Part shown: in pieces, positions 1 through 7,852 of the stretch | Layout: each line of letters starts with the position of its first letter | Numbering within the stretch: the first letter of the stretch is position 1 | Assembly: GCF_021044685.1 (NCBI RefSeq) | Contig: NZ_CP088014.1 | Location: forward strand, 1,054,001 to 1,118,000 | Length of the DNA: 64,000 nt | From: Bradyrhizobium daqingense | GTDB lineage: Bacteria; Pseudomonadota; Alphaproteobacteria; Rhizobiales; Xanthobacteraceae | Direction: 5' to 3' | Program-made: the position numbers and the translations under genes | The notes under the pieces: generated by a model | The model's input: only the letters and a program-made list of their open reading frames with translations | The model's database searches: none | What the model was told of the DNA's origin: nothing

Positions 1-371
1 GGCGAGGATTCGGCGAAGCAGACCGGGCAGGTGAGATTGCAGTGCTCGGTGATCTCGATCAGCGCCAGGCAGGAGTGCTGCTCGTGGTCGGCGCAGAGGC
101 CGCAATCATAGGGGCAGCCGAATTCCGTGCGTTGCTGGAATTGCAGCGGGCGGTCGCCGGGCTTGATGAAATCCTTGCACAGGCGCCAATAGGCGGCGTC
201 CGTCGACACCAGCGTCGACTGCACGCCGTGCTGCTTGCAGCGCTTTTCGTACCAGACCTCGTTACCGAGAATCTGGATCTTGGTCGGCACCAGCGTCAGG
301 CAGTTCTCGCAGAGAGACTGGGTCTGCCCCCAGAAGATATAGGGACGCGACTTACGCAGCGGCGCGTTCAT
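1..371 (-). CDS. Radical SAM protein, Tes/MJ0619-like (N-terminal 123 codons only)
   Basis: The gene starts at an ATG at 369-371 and runs off the left edge, so only the first 123 residues are visible. A CxxC pair lies at residues 21 and 24, further cysteines at 86, 90, 93 and 101, and the radical SAM [4Fe-4S] motif CxxxCxxC at 111, 115 and 118 (CNLTCPVC). The Cys-rich segment leading into the SAM motif (CPYDCGLC, then a His/Cys stretch) resembles the MJ0619/Tes group, whose archaeal members couple lipid chains into tetraether lipids or methylate pterins. Which reaction this bacterial homologue performs cannot be told from the sequence. The start overlaps the end of the upstream Lgt-like gene by 20 bases, so the two are probably co-translated. 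Confidence is high for radical SAM and moderate for the subfamily. Confidence 0.82.
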   Translation of the reverse strand, partial: MNAPLRKSRPYIFWGQTQSLCENCLTLVPTKIQILGNEVWYEKRCKQHGVQSTLVSTDAAYWRLCKDFIKPGDRPLQFQQRTEFGCPYDCGLCADHEQHSCLALIEITEHCNLTCPVCFAESS

Positions 372-1068
372 GCAGGGATCTCGCTTTGGGCGCCGTCGCC
401 AGTATGACGACGGCGTAGAGCAGGATGGACAGCGACAGCAGGTGAAACAGCGTGAACGGGCCGATCAGCGTGCCATAGGGCTTGAGGAATTCCCACAGGA
501 AGCGCTGCGCTCCATAATAGACAAGGACGAGGTAGAAACCATTGGTGACCACAAATCCGTTCCGGTTCAAGACCGTCGCGACATAGAAGGTCGCGAACAG
601 GGCCATGGCCGCGCTCTCGTAGAGCTGCACGGGATGACGAAGGACGCCATCGCCGAAATCATGGGCCCAGGGCAGCGTGGTCGGCGTACCGTAGGTGAAG
701 TCGTCGAGGCCCGCGAAGTAGCAGCCGAGCCGGCCGATCGCGATGCCGAGCGCCAGCGGTAGTGCAAAGCGGGCACCGGTTCGTACGGTTATACCCGCCG
801 ACCATTTGTAGAGCTCGATCGCCACGATGCCGCCCGCGAGCGCGCCCTCAACCGACCGTGCAATGCCGCTCTGGCCCGACAGCCATAGATTGGCTGAGCC
901 GAACCCATAGGCGCCGAGGCCTGCGCCGAACACCAACGCGGCGATGTAGGGCATTTCGAAGGCTTGCGCCGGAAACGCCAGGCGGCGCCGCGACAGCCAA
1001 TAGACGGCAGCGGCCGCCACCAGCCACGCCGCGATGTCGAAGATGGTGTGAAGGAAAGCCCCGCCCAT
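352..1068 (-). CDS. Divergent prolipoprotein diacylglyceryl transferase (Lgt)-like membrane protein
   Basis: This is a 238-residue polytopic membrane protein. The Lgt fold is recognisable from a GR motif at 112-113 (GRLGC), HPVQLYE at 145-151 and RFLWEF at 189-194, which match the region of the two essential arginines of E. coli Lgt. Other conserved Lgt positions differ: the loop that normally carries the catalytic His (HGG) reads VEGAL at 73-77, and the Asn of GRxGN is Cys116. Lgt normally moves diacylglyceryl from phosphatidylglycerol onto the lipobox Cys of lipoproteins. The substitutions and the overlap with a radical SAM gene suggest a related but different lipid transfer. It is unlikely to be the housekeeping lgt. 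Confidence 0.75.
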   Translation of the reverse strand: MGGAFLHTIFDIAAWLVAAAAVYWLSRRRLAFPAQAFEMPYIAALVFGAGLGAYGFGSANLWLSGQSGIARSVEGALAGGIVAIELYKWSAGITVRTGARFALPLALGIAIGRLGCYFAGLDDFTYGTPTTLPWAHDFGDGVLRHPVQLYESAAMALFATFYVATVLNRNGFVVTNGFYLVLVYYGAQRFLWEFLKPYGTLIGPFTLFHLLSLSILLYAVVILATAPKARSLHERAAA

Positions 1069-1147
1069 GCGGGCATAGTAGCGCAGGTTGGGGCTGCGCG
1101 GGATAGTGCGCCCGCCTCCTCTTCACGGCGGACGAGTGGACGGCCCG

Positions 1148-1912
1148 CTATCCCGCCTCCCGCTCCTCAGTGGGATAGACCCCGCGCAGCACCTCCTCGA
1201 AATGCATCTTCACGGCGTCGTTGCAGAGGCAGGCGCGCATGCGCAGGCCATCGCGGCTACGGACCAGGATCGAGCCGCGCCGGGTGTCGAGCACGCCTTC
1301 GGCCTTGAACGACTGCAGCACGCGGCTCGCATAGCTGCGGCCCACCCCGAGCAGCGTTGCAAGCTGCTCATGTGTCAGCGGCACGCTGTGCTCGTCGCCG
1401 GTCCGCTCCATCGCGGCCAGGATCCATTTGGCCGTGCGCTGTTCGATCGAGTGGATGGCGTTGCAGGCGGTCGACTGGAAGATCTGCGCCAGCATGCAGT
1501 CGGCATAGCGGGCGAAGATGTTGCGCAACGACGGCGAGCGCGCCTTGGCTGCTTCCAGCTTGCCGACGTGAATGCGCGCAAACGGCCCGCCGAACTTCAC
1601 GCAGATGCGGGTATAGGCCGGCAAAAATCCCTCGCTGACGATGCCACCCACCGCGCCTTCACGGCCGACCAGAATGGTCTCGACATCGCGGCCGTCCTCG
1701 TTGGGGACGAGAAAAGTCGCGAGCGAGGGGCCACAGGGGAAGTGGACGACCTGGACGTCGTCGCCGGGATTGTACAGCAGCTGGCCGGCCGCGCAGTCCT
1801 CGAAGGAGACGTGCGATGCGAGCAGTGCGTAGTCTGCCGCGCGCAGGCGCCGTAACAGATTGTTGGCCGGTCGGCTCTCGACCTCGTTCGTACTGCCGAT
1901 ACGCGCATCCAT
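1148..1912 (-). CDS. Crp/Fnr family transcriptional regulator
   Basis: The 254-residue protein has an N-terminal cyclic-nucleotide-binding-type beta-roll (about residues 30-125) and a C-terminal winged helix (about 155-225) with a recognition-helix region containing GVGRSYASRVL, as in the Crp/Fnr superfamily. The N-terminus lacks the Cys cluster of oxygen-sensing Fnr, and the residues that bind cAMP in Crp are not obvious, so the signal is unknown. The start at 1912 is chosen because AGGGG lies 7 bases upstream; an open frame extends further but has no ribosome-binding site. The gene is divergent from the response regulator at 2093. Confidence 0.85.
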   Translation of the reverse strand: MDARIGSTNEVESRPANNLLRRLRAADYALLASHVSFEDCAAGQLLYNPGDDVQVVHFPCGPSLATFLVPNEDGRDVETILVGREGAVGGIVSEGFLPAYTRICVKFGGPFARIHVGKLEAAKARSPSLRNIFARYADCMLAQIFQSTACNAIHSIEQRTAKWILAAMERTGDEHSVPLTHEQLATLLGVGRSYASRVLQSFKAEGVLDTRRGSILVRSRDGLRMRACLCNDAVKMHFEEVLRGVYPTEEREAG

Positions 1913-2092
1913 CGTGAAACCCCTGTCCGCCTCCCACAATACCGAGTTCCGCCCGTTTCCTGTGTGCACAACTGAACAGACTGAAGAACTGTGATGTGGT
2001 GGGTTTCGTTCCGGGAACCCTCCGACGCGCTGGGCGCAGGCGTCGTGTCGTGGCTGTCCTGATCAGAAAATCTCTCGCTTCAGGATGCGACC

Positions 2093-2473
2093 ATGGCACC
2101 CGCACTTCCCGACGACTCGCCCTGTCCTGCCGACGTCCTGGTCGTGGAGGACGATCCAATCATTGCAATCGATTTCGAGGACCGTCTGCTTGGCTTTGGC
2201 GCGACACATGTGCGCACCGCCGGGTCGGTGACGCAGGCGCTGGACGCAATCGAGAAGCGTGCCCCCCATTTCGCGCTGCTTGACGTTGAGCTGATCCGCG
2301 AGAAGAGCTTTGCGGTCGCCGAGCGACTGGTCGCGCTGAACATTCCGTTCGTCTTCGTCACCGGCTATGGCGCCGAGACCGGGATTCCGCCCGAATTCGC
2401 GGCGCGGCCGCGACTGCAAAAGCCGTGCTCGAGCGAGGCGCTGGAAGCCCTGCTGCGAGCGCACCGCGCCTGA
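2093..2473 (+). CDS. Single-domain response regulator
   Basis: The 126-residue protein is a receiver domain and nothing else. The acidic pocket is Glu19-Asp20-Asp21, the phosphoacceptor is Asp64 in LLDVEL, the switch Thr is at 90 and the conserved Lys at 110, before Pro111. With no output domain it probably acts by protein contact or in a phosphorelay. No histidine kinase is adjacent; the nearest is the hybrid kinase at 22.9-25.1 kb, and any link is a guess. It is convergent with the PhoD gene, with only 3 bases between the stop codons. Confidence 0.85.
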   Translation: MAPALPDDSPCPADVLVVEDDPIIAIDFEDRLLGFGATHVRTAGSVTQALDAIEKRAPHFALLDVELIREKSFAVAERLVALNIPFVFVTGYGAETGIPPEFAARPRLQKPCSSEALEALLRAHRA

Positions 2474-2476
2474 GCG

Positions 2477-4018
2477 TCAGGCCAATTTCGGGTCGAGCGT
2501 GGTCGACCACAATGCGACGTCGGCGCGGTCGCGCAGGGTCACCGTCATCTGCCCGGAGGCGCCGTCGATCTTGACGTGGCCGAAAAACTGCATGCCGGCC
2601 GACGGTGGCAGGTTCTGGCTGTCCTTGCCCGGTGCCTTGATGAAGCGCACCTCCGGGCCGAACGTGTTGTCGAGCGCATTCGGGCCGAAGGTGCCCGCGT
2701 GCAGTGGCCCCGAGACGAACTCCCAGAACGGCTCGAACTCCTGGAACTGCGCCTTGTTGGGATCGTAGTAGTGCGCGGCGGCGTAGTGCACGTCCGCCGT
2801 CAGCCACACGGTATTGCTGATCGGCGCCATCTTGATGAAGCGCAGGATGTCCGCGATCTCGAACTCGCGGCCGCGCACCGGGCCGTCGCCTTGCGCGAAT
2901 GCTTCCGAGCCGTCCTTCGACGTGTCCGGGACGACGAGGCTGAGCGGCATGTCGGAGGCGAGCACCTTCCAGGTCGCGCGCGAGTTGAGCAGACCGCGCT
3001 TCAGCCAGGCGATCTGGTCGGGTCCGAGGAAGTAACTGGCCGGGCCGTATTCCGCCTCCAGATTGGGGCCGTTCGCGCCGCGGTAGCTGCGCTCGTCGAG
3101 CACGAACACGTCGAGATGCGGGCCATAGGGGATATGGCGATAGACCCGGCCGGGCTCGTTGATGCTCTCGCGCATCGGGTACATCTCGTGGAAAGCGCGG
3201 GCCCCTCGCGCAGCGAGCAGCGCGATGTTGCGCTCCTTGTAGGCCGCCGGCAGCTCCTTGGAGAGCGACCAATTGTTGGTCACCTCGTGGTCGTCCCACT
3301 GCACGAAGATCGGCACCTCGGCATTGAAGGCGCGGAGGTTGTCGTCGGTCAGATTGTATTTGTGCGCGGCGCGGTACTCGTCCAGCGTCTCCGCGACCTT
3401 GGCCTTCTCGGGAATGGTGAGGTTCTTCCAGGTCTTGCCGTCGGCAAGCCTCACCTCGGACTGGATCGGACCGTCGGCATAGATGGTGTCGCCGGAATGC
3501 AGGAAGAAATCCGGACGATGCTTGCGCATCGTGGCGAAGGTGACCATGCCGCCGTCATCGGGGTTGATGCCCCAGCCCTGGCCGGCGACGTCGCCGCCCC
3601 AGACGAAGCTGATGTCGCGGCGATCGGCCGGTGCCGTGCGGAAGCGGCCGGTCACCGCTTCGCCTTCGACCGCGCTGTGCGCGAGATCGCGGAAGCGAAC
3701 GCGGTAAAAGATGTCCTGGCCGGCGGGCAGATGTTCAACCAGCATCTTCGCGGTGAAGTCGCTCTCGGGCAGCGCCGCGATCGGCGGCAATGCGCGGGCA
3801 TTCCTGAACGTATCAGTCGTCGCGACCTCGACCAGCATCTGCGCCGGCCGGTCGGTGCGCGCCCACACCACGCCGCCGCTGGCGGTGACGTCGCCCGATT
3901 GCACGCCGTGGGTGACAACTGGCCGGTCCGCGGCGCGCGAGAGAGAGGGCATCGCGATCGTGCCGAGCGCGCCGGCACTGCTGGTGAGGAAGCGGCGGCG
4001 GGAGAATTTGATGTTCAT
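2477..4018 (-). CDS. Alkaline phosphatase D family protein (PhoD-like), Tat-exported
   Basis: This 513-residue PhoD family phosphoesterase hydrolyses phosphomonoesters or diesters in the periplasm using Fe/Ca metal centres, as known for the family. The N-terminus has a twin-arginine signal (SRRRFLTSSAG at residues 6-16), followed by the PhoD N-terminal beta domain (HGVQSGDVT). The metal-binding core is visible as HSGDTIYAD, QWDDHEVTNNW, VFVLDERSYRG and TADVHYAAAHYYD. The start at 4018 gives a compact Tat signal; an ATG nine codons upstream is possible. A second phosphatase of unrelated fold lies at 15.0 kb. No convincing Pho box was found upstream. Confidence 0.9.
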   Translation of the reverse strand: MNIKFSRRRFLTSSAGALGTIAMPSLSRAADRPVVTHGVQSGDVTASGGVVWARTDRPAQMLVEVATTDTFRNARALPPIAALPESDFTAKMLVEHLPAGQDIFYRVRFRDLAHSAVEGEAVTGRFRTAPADRRDISFVWGGDVAGQGWGINPDDGGMVTFATMRKHRPDFFLHSGDTIYADGPIQSEVRLADGKTWKNLTIPEKAKVAETLDEYRAAHKYNLTDDNLRAFNAEVPIFVQWDDHEVTNNWSLSKELPAAYKERNIALLAARGARAFHEMYPMRESINEPGRVYRHIPYGPHLDVFVLDERSYRGANGPNLEAEYGPASYFLGPDQIAWLKRGLLNSRATWKVLASDMPLSLVVPDTSKDGSEAFAQGDGPVRGREFEIADILRFIKMAPISNTVWLTADVHYAAAHYYDPNKAQFQEFEPFWEFVSGPLHAGTFGPNALDNTFGPEVRFIKAPGKDSQNLPPSAGMQFFGHVKIDGASGQMTVTLRDRADVALWSTTLDPKLA

Positions 4019-4113
4019 GAGGGACCGTCTCGTATCGCTTGGCATGGCCGTTGAGGCGGCAAGCCAGACGCTATATTGAGACAATGTGACGCAGCGATTA
4101 CGCCTGCAAGCCG

Positions 4114-5559
4114 TCAGGCGTTGCCGGCGGCCCTGAACTGCGCGCCTGCGCGTTGCAGGTTCGGCGGCAGGCTGAACAGCACCGCTTTGCGGTCGGCGAC
4201 GGCGGCATGGAATTGGTCGAGCGCGATGTTGAAGGCGGTGAGCGCGGCTTCCTCGATCGCGCCGTGATCGAAGCAGCGCAGGGTGTCGCGCAGGATCTCG
4301 TCGGCCTCGGTCTGCATCTGGTCGAGCTCTTCGGTGGTCTCGCATTTGCGAGCCGCGGCGATCATGTCGAGCAGGCGTTCGCGCTGGTGGTTGTTGTTGT
4401 CGCGCTCGTCCTTCTTCAGATAGCCGGCGAACCAGGCGCCGACCGAGCCCATGGCCGAGAGCGCCATCAGGCTCCACCAGATGTAATCGCTGTATTTGTC
4501 GAGGAAGGTCTTCTCCTCGCCATCGACGAAGGCGGCGGCGCCGGGATGCACGGGAATAACCGCATCCTTGTCGGTGTCGGGCGTTTCGATCTTCGCTGCC
4601 AGTGGGAATTCCGTCACCAATTGCTGCCGCACCGAGAAGAGCTGGCGGGTGAACGCCGCGATGGTGGTGTCGGACACGCCTTTGCGCGCCACGATGTGGT
4701 GCGCGAAACTGATGGTTTTGACCTCGTCCTCGGGTCGATCGGGCGAGCCGCCGTAAGTGCCTGCGGGGATCTCGGCCGCTTCATAGACCGGATGGTTCTG
4801 CGCGATCGCGTCGGCGGAATCGATGGCGAGGAAGGTCGGTGTGCCCCCCTCCTTGACCGACGCTGTGATCGCGTCCGCCGTGATCTTGCTGTTGACGGGA
4901 CCGGCCGCGAGGTAGACGTCGGTCTTCTGCGCCTTGATCGCCTCGGCAACCTCGTTGACCGGGAACTGCACGATCTCGACCTTGGCGGGGTCGACGCCAT
5001 ATTGGTGGAGGATCACCTTGAGCAAATTGACGTTGGCCTGGGTGCGGCCCACGACGCCGATGCGATGGCCGCCGAGCTGCGAGATCTTGGTGATCTTCGC
5101 GCCCTTCTTCTTGCCCTTGGCCTGGACGGACCACAGCGCCACGACGTTCTTGCGCAGCGTTGCGACCGCCTGTGCGTTCTTGGGCACGTCGAGGTCGCCG
5201 CGCACGATCGCGAGGTCGACCTTGCCCTCCGCAAGCGCATTGGCGCTGGCGGTGGCGCCATCGGTCTGGATCGGGCGCAGCCGCACATAGCTCTTGTGCT
5301 GCGCGAAACCCTGCGTCAGCGCCTGCACCACCTTGACGTCATCGCTGTTGGCGGGACCGACCGCGATCTTCAGCGTCACCGGTCGCATCGCGAAATAGTA
5401 GCCGCCGACAAGCGCCCCGACGATGGCAAGCACCAGCGCGAGAGTCACGAGCGCCGTCTTCCGCGCCGCGGAGCGCGGCGAAGGCGGAGAGGGCGTTTCG
5501 GCCAGGTTCGATCCCCCGGTCATCGATCTCCCAAACAGGCGCTTAGGGCTCAGTTTCAT
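4114..5559 (-). CDS. TAXI-type TRAP solute-binding protein with C-terminal transmembrane segment and cytoplasmic tail
   Basis: The 481-residue protein has a membrane helix at about 35-57 and then a periplasmic TAXI-family binding domain (about 60-345) starting with TLKIAVGPANSDDVKV. Free TAXI binding proteins of TRAP transporters end after this domain. Here a second membrane helix (about 360-381) is followed by a helical, charged tail of about 100 residues (KKDERDNNN onwards) predicted to be cytoplasmic. No TRAP permease (DctQM) gene is adjacent. The layout, a periplasmic ligand domain held between two helices with a cytoplasmic tail, is that of a sensor or adaptor rather than a free binding protein; this is inference. 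Confidence 0.78.
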   Translation of the reverse strand: MKLSPKRLFGRSMTGGSNLAETPSPPSPRSAARKTALVTLALVLAIVGALVGGYYFAMRPVTLKIAVGPANSDDVKVVQALTQGFAQHKSYVRLRPIQTDGATASANALAEGKVDLAIVRGDLDVPKNAQAVATLRKNVVALWSVQAKGKKKGAKITKISQLGGHRIGVVGRTQANVNLLKVILHQYGVDPAKVEIVQFPVNEVAEAIKAQKTDVYLAAGPVNSKITADAITASVKEGGTPTFLAIDSADAIAQNHPVYEAAEIPAGTYGGSPDRPEDEVKTISFAHHIVARKGVSDTTIAAFTRQLFSVRQQLVTEFPLAAKIETPDTDKDAVIPVHPGAAAFVDGEEKTFLDKYSDYIWWSLMALSAMGSVGAWFAGYLKKDERDNNNHQRERLLDMIAAARKCETTEELDQMQTEADEILRDTLRCFDHGAIEEAALTAFNIALDQFHAAVADRKAVLFSLPPNLQRAGAQFRAAGNA

Positions 5560-5708
5560 CTTGGCCGGCGATTTACGCCGGCAATTGTAGCAAATTTCTT
5601 GTCCGGCGGGGTTACATCTGCGTCATGGTTAGCGATGGGGCAAATCCCGTATGAACCCAGGCACCCAGACGGTGTTAGGGTAAAGTTCCCCTGAAGACGG
5701 AGGCAATG

Positions 5709-5999
5709 ATGGCAGAGCGGCTGACAGCGGAGGCGCGCAAGCAGGCGCTGGGCGCCATACCCGGATGGGGCGAGATTCCCGGCCGTGACGCCATCGGGAA
5801 GACCTTCGTTTTCAAGGATTTCAACCAGGCCTTCGGCTTCATGACCCGCACGGCGCTGATCGCCGAGAAGATGGATCACCATCCCGAATGGCGCAACGTC
5901 TACAAGACGGTCGAGGTCGTGCTGTCGACCCATGACGCCGGCGGCGTCACCGCGCTCGACATCGAGCTCGCCAAGGCGATGAACGCGATCGCCGGATGA
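5709..5999 (+). CDS. phhB: 4a-hydroxytetrahydrobiopterin dehydratase (pterin-4a-carbinolamine dehydratase)
   Basis: The 96-residue protein has the family signature [18 protein letters not shown], which includes the His-His pair and Glu/Trp of the active site. The enzyme dehydrates 4a-hydroxy-tetrahydropterin so that aromatic amino acid hydroxylases can reuse the cofactor; no phenylalanine hydroxylase gene is nearby. Two ATG codons are in tandem at 5706 and 5709. GGAGG at 5699-5703 is 5 bases from the second and only 2 from the first, so 5709 is preferred. The length is normal for the family. Confidence 0.92.
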   Translation: MAERLTAEARKQALGAIPGWGEIPGRDAIGKTFVFKDFNQAFGFMTRTALIAEKMDHHPEWRNVYKTVEVVLSTHDAGGVTALDIELAKAMNAIAG

Positions 6000-6099
6000 C
6001 GTCAGCTTGGCGTCTTGCGGCACCCGGCCTGATCCCCATCTTGTGATCAGCAGGTGAAGCGGCAAAGCGCCGTTCCGGCTGAACGGGGAGTTCTTGAGG

Positions 6100-6489
6100 A
6101 TGGCTGCCGAACACAGCGTCGGTTTCGAGCCGGCCGATCGGCTCGCAGAGGACCGTGAAGGCGTTCGCCGCCGCTTCTGGCGCAAGCTGAAGCGCGTCGC
6201 TGCGCAATTGCCGTTCGCGGAAGACCTGCTCGCCGCCTATTACTGCGCCTTCGATCGCCAGACGCCGCGCCACGTTCAGGCTTCGCTGCTCGGCGCGATC
6301 GCCTATTTCGTCCTGCCGTTCGACTTCGTCGCCGACGTGATGCCGATGCTCGGCTTCGCCGATGATGCCGCCGTGCTCGCCACCGCGATCCGCATGGTCG
6401 CCGGCCACATCACGACCGAGCATCGCGATGCCGCCCGTGCCGCGCTGAAGCGCGGGCTGGATGAGGCGGACGGAGAAGCCAAAACCTAG
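6100..6489 (+). CDS. YkvA family protein (DUF1232)
   Basis: The 129-residue protein carries the YkvA/DUF1232 core: a hydrophobic helix pair around LLGAIAYFVLPFDFVADVMP, with the conserved Pro-x-Asp-x-x-x-Asp pattern, then FADDAAVL. Family members are small inner-membrane proteins without an assigned biochemical role. The ATG at 6100 is chosen because GGGGAG (6085-6090) is 9 bases upstream; a TTG at 6094 would be too close. The gene is in the same direction as the pterin dehydratase, with about 100 bases between. Confidence 0.85.
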   Translation: MAAEHSVGFEPADRLAEDREGVRRRFWRKLKRVAAQLPFAEDLLAAYYCAFDRQTPRHVQASLLGAIAYFVLPFDFVADVMPMLGFADDAAVLATAIRMVAGHITTEHRDAARAALKRGLDEADGEAKT

Positions 6490-6511
6490 AAGGGCTTACC
6501 ACAAGCGCGCT

Positions 6512-6615
6512 GTCATTCCCCACGAAGGCGGGGAATCCAGTACGCCGCGGCCTCTCGGTCCAATCACTGCAGTTCCTGGAGTACTGGATCGCCCGGTCGA
6601 AGCCGGGCGATGACG
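6512..6615. repeat. Intergenic palindromic repeat (cgggcgatgac type)
   Basis: The element starts with gtcattccccacgaaggcgg and ends with cgaagccgggcgatgacg, and its inner arms contain ccagtac and gtactgg. The whole can fold into a long imperfect hairpin. It fills most of the gap between the convergent YkvA and quinone oxidoreductase genes. It resembles the other gtcat...atgac elements in this window in its ends but not in its centre. Confidence 0.7.
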
Positions 6616-6655
6616 GTTGAGTGTGTTGAAGCGGCTGCCTGCGGCTGCCCCATCC

Positions 6656-7630
6656 TCACGGATGCAGGATCACCTTGCCCATCGCCTGACGTCCGGCCAG
6701 CACCTTCAAGGCGTCGGCGGTCTGAGCCAGCGGGAAGGTGCGATCGACATGCGATGAGATTTTGCCTTGCGCGGTCCACTTCACGAGCTTCTCGAGATTG
6801 GCGCGGTTCTTCTCCGGATTCTGCCGCGTCCAGGCGCCCCAGAACACGCCGCGGATGTCGCAGCCCTTCAGCAGCGCGAGGTTCAGCGGCATCTTCGGAA
6901 TGTCGCCGGCGGCAAAGCCGATCACGAGGAAGCGTCCTTCCCAGGCGATCGAACGCAGCGCCTGCTCGGCATAAGCACCTCCCACCGGATCGAAAATGAT
7001 GTCGACACCCTTGCCGCCGGTGAGCTTGCGCAAACCCTCCTTCAGATCTTCCTTGGCGTAGTTCAGCGTCAGCTCGGCGCCGTGCGCCTTGGCGAATTCG
7101 AGCTTCTCGTCGGAGGAGGCGCAGGCGATCACCTTCAACCGCATCAGCTTGCCGAGCTCGCAGGCCGCAAGGCCGGTGCCTCCGGCCGCGCCCAGCACCG
7201 CGAGCGTCTCGCCCGGCTTCGGGCTGGCGCGATCCTCCAGCGCATGCAGCGCCGTGCCGTAGATGATGATGATGCCGGCCGCGCGGTCGTAATCGAGATT
7301 GTCCGGAATCTTCACGATCGATGCCGCCGGCAGCGCGATCTTCTCGCGCGCGCCGTTGTGGCCGCATGACGCCACCACGCGATCACCGACCTTCAGGTCG
7401 GTGACGCCCGCGCCGATGCTCTCGATCACGCCGGCGACCTCGGCGGCCGGCGAGAACGGGAACGGCGGCTTGATCTGGTACTTGCCCTGGATCATCAGGA
7501 TGTCGAAGAAGTTCAGCGCCGCCGCCTTGATCGCGATCACGGCTTCGCCGGGGCCCGCCACCGGATCCGGCACGTCAGCCAGAACGAGATCGTCGGGCTG
7601 GCAATATTGCGAGCAGAGGATGGCTTTCAT
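6656..7630 (-). CDS. NADPH:quinone oxidoreductase family protein (zinc-independent MDR)
   Basis: The 324-residue protein belongs to the medium-chain dehydrogenase/reductase superfamily. An N-terminal GroES-like domain (about 1-115) precedes a Rossmann domain with the nucleotide motif LGAAGGTGLAA at 146-156. The zinc-ligand Cys/His residues of alcohol dehydrogenases are absent, as in quinone oxidoreductases. It probably reduces a quinone or an enoyl compound with NADPH. It starts at 7630 (MKAILC) with AAGGTG about 7 bases upstream. The open frame continues far upstream, but that part is antisense to the SDR gene at 7853. The two genes are divergent, which may point to related fatty-acid chemistry. 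Confidence 0.9.
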   Translation of the reverse strand: MKAILCSQYCQPDDLVLADVPDPVAGPGEAVIAIKAAALNFFDILMIQGKYQIKPPFPFSPAAEVAGVIESIGAGVTDLKVGDRVVASCGHNGAREKIALPAASIVKIPDNLDYDRAAGIIIIYGTALHALEDRASPKPGETLAVLGAAGGTGLAACELGKLMRLKVIACASSDEKLEFAKAHGAELTLNYAKEDLKEGLRKLTGGKGVDIIFDPVGGAYAEQALRSIAWEGRFLVIGFAAGDIPKMPLNLALLKGCDIRGVFWGAWTRQNPEKNRANLEKLVKWTAQGKISSHVDRTFPLAQTADALKVLAGRQAMGKVILHP

Positions 7631-7743
7631 GGCGGCACCTTGAGGCGTTTCGAGTGGAATTATAGCTGGTCCGGTTTTGCCGGATTTAGGTCGGCCCGAC
7701 AATCCGGTTTCTTTGCTCAAAGCGATGAGCAGTTCTATCCTCA

Positions 7744-7824
7744 CGTCATTGCGAGCGCAGCGAAGCAATCCAGAACCCGTGCCGCGGAAATAAATTGAAT
7801 TGCTTCGCTGCGCTCGCAATGACG
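7744..7824. repeat. Intergenic palindromic repeat, gtcattgcgag family, copy 1
   Basis: The arms are cgtcattgcgagcgcagcga on the left and its near-complement tgcttcgctgcgctcgcaat plus gacg on the right, around a variable centre of about 30 bases. The same arms recur at 10908, 30153, 32659 and 38624. It lies between the divergent quinone oxidoreductase and SDR genes, within 30 bases of the SDR start. Confidence 0.9.
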
Positions 7825-7852
7825 GGAGTGTGGAACGACGAGGATTCAAACG

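Noticed and set aside
1987..2012. GGAAC-17-AGTT on the minus strand upstream of the Crp/Fnr gene, considered as an EcfG general-stress promoter
   Set aside because: The -10 part differs from the expected CGTT and a single such match is likely by chance in this gap.
4019..4100. Possible Pho box upstream of the PhoD-like gene (gcgtcac attg tctcaat on the minus strand)
   Set aside because: Only the first half resembles the CTGTCAT consensus; the PhoA-type gene also has only one half-site (tgtcat near 14949).
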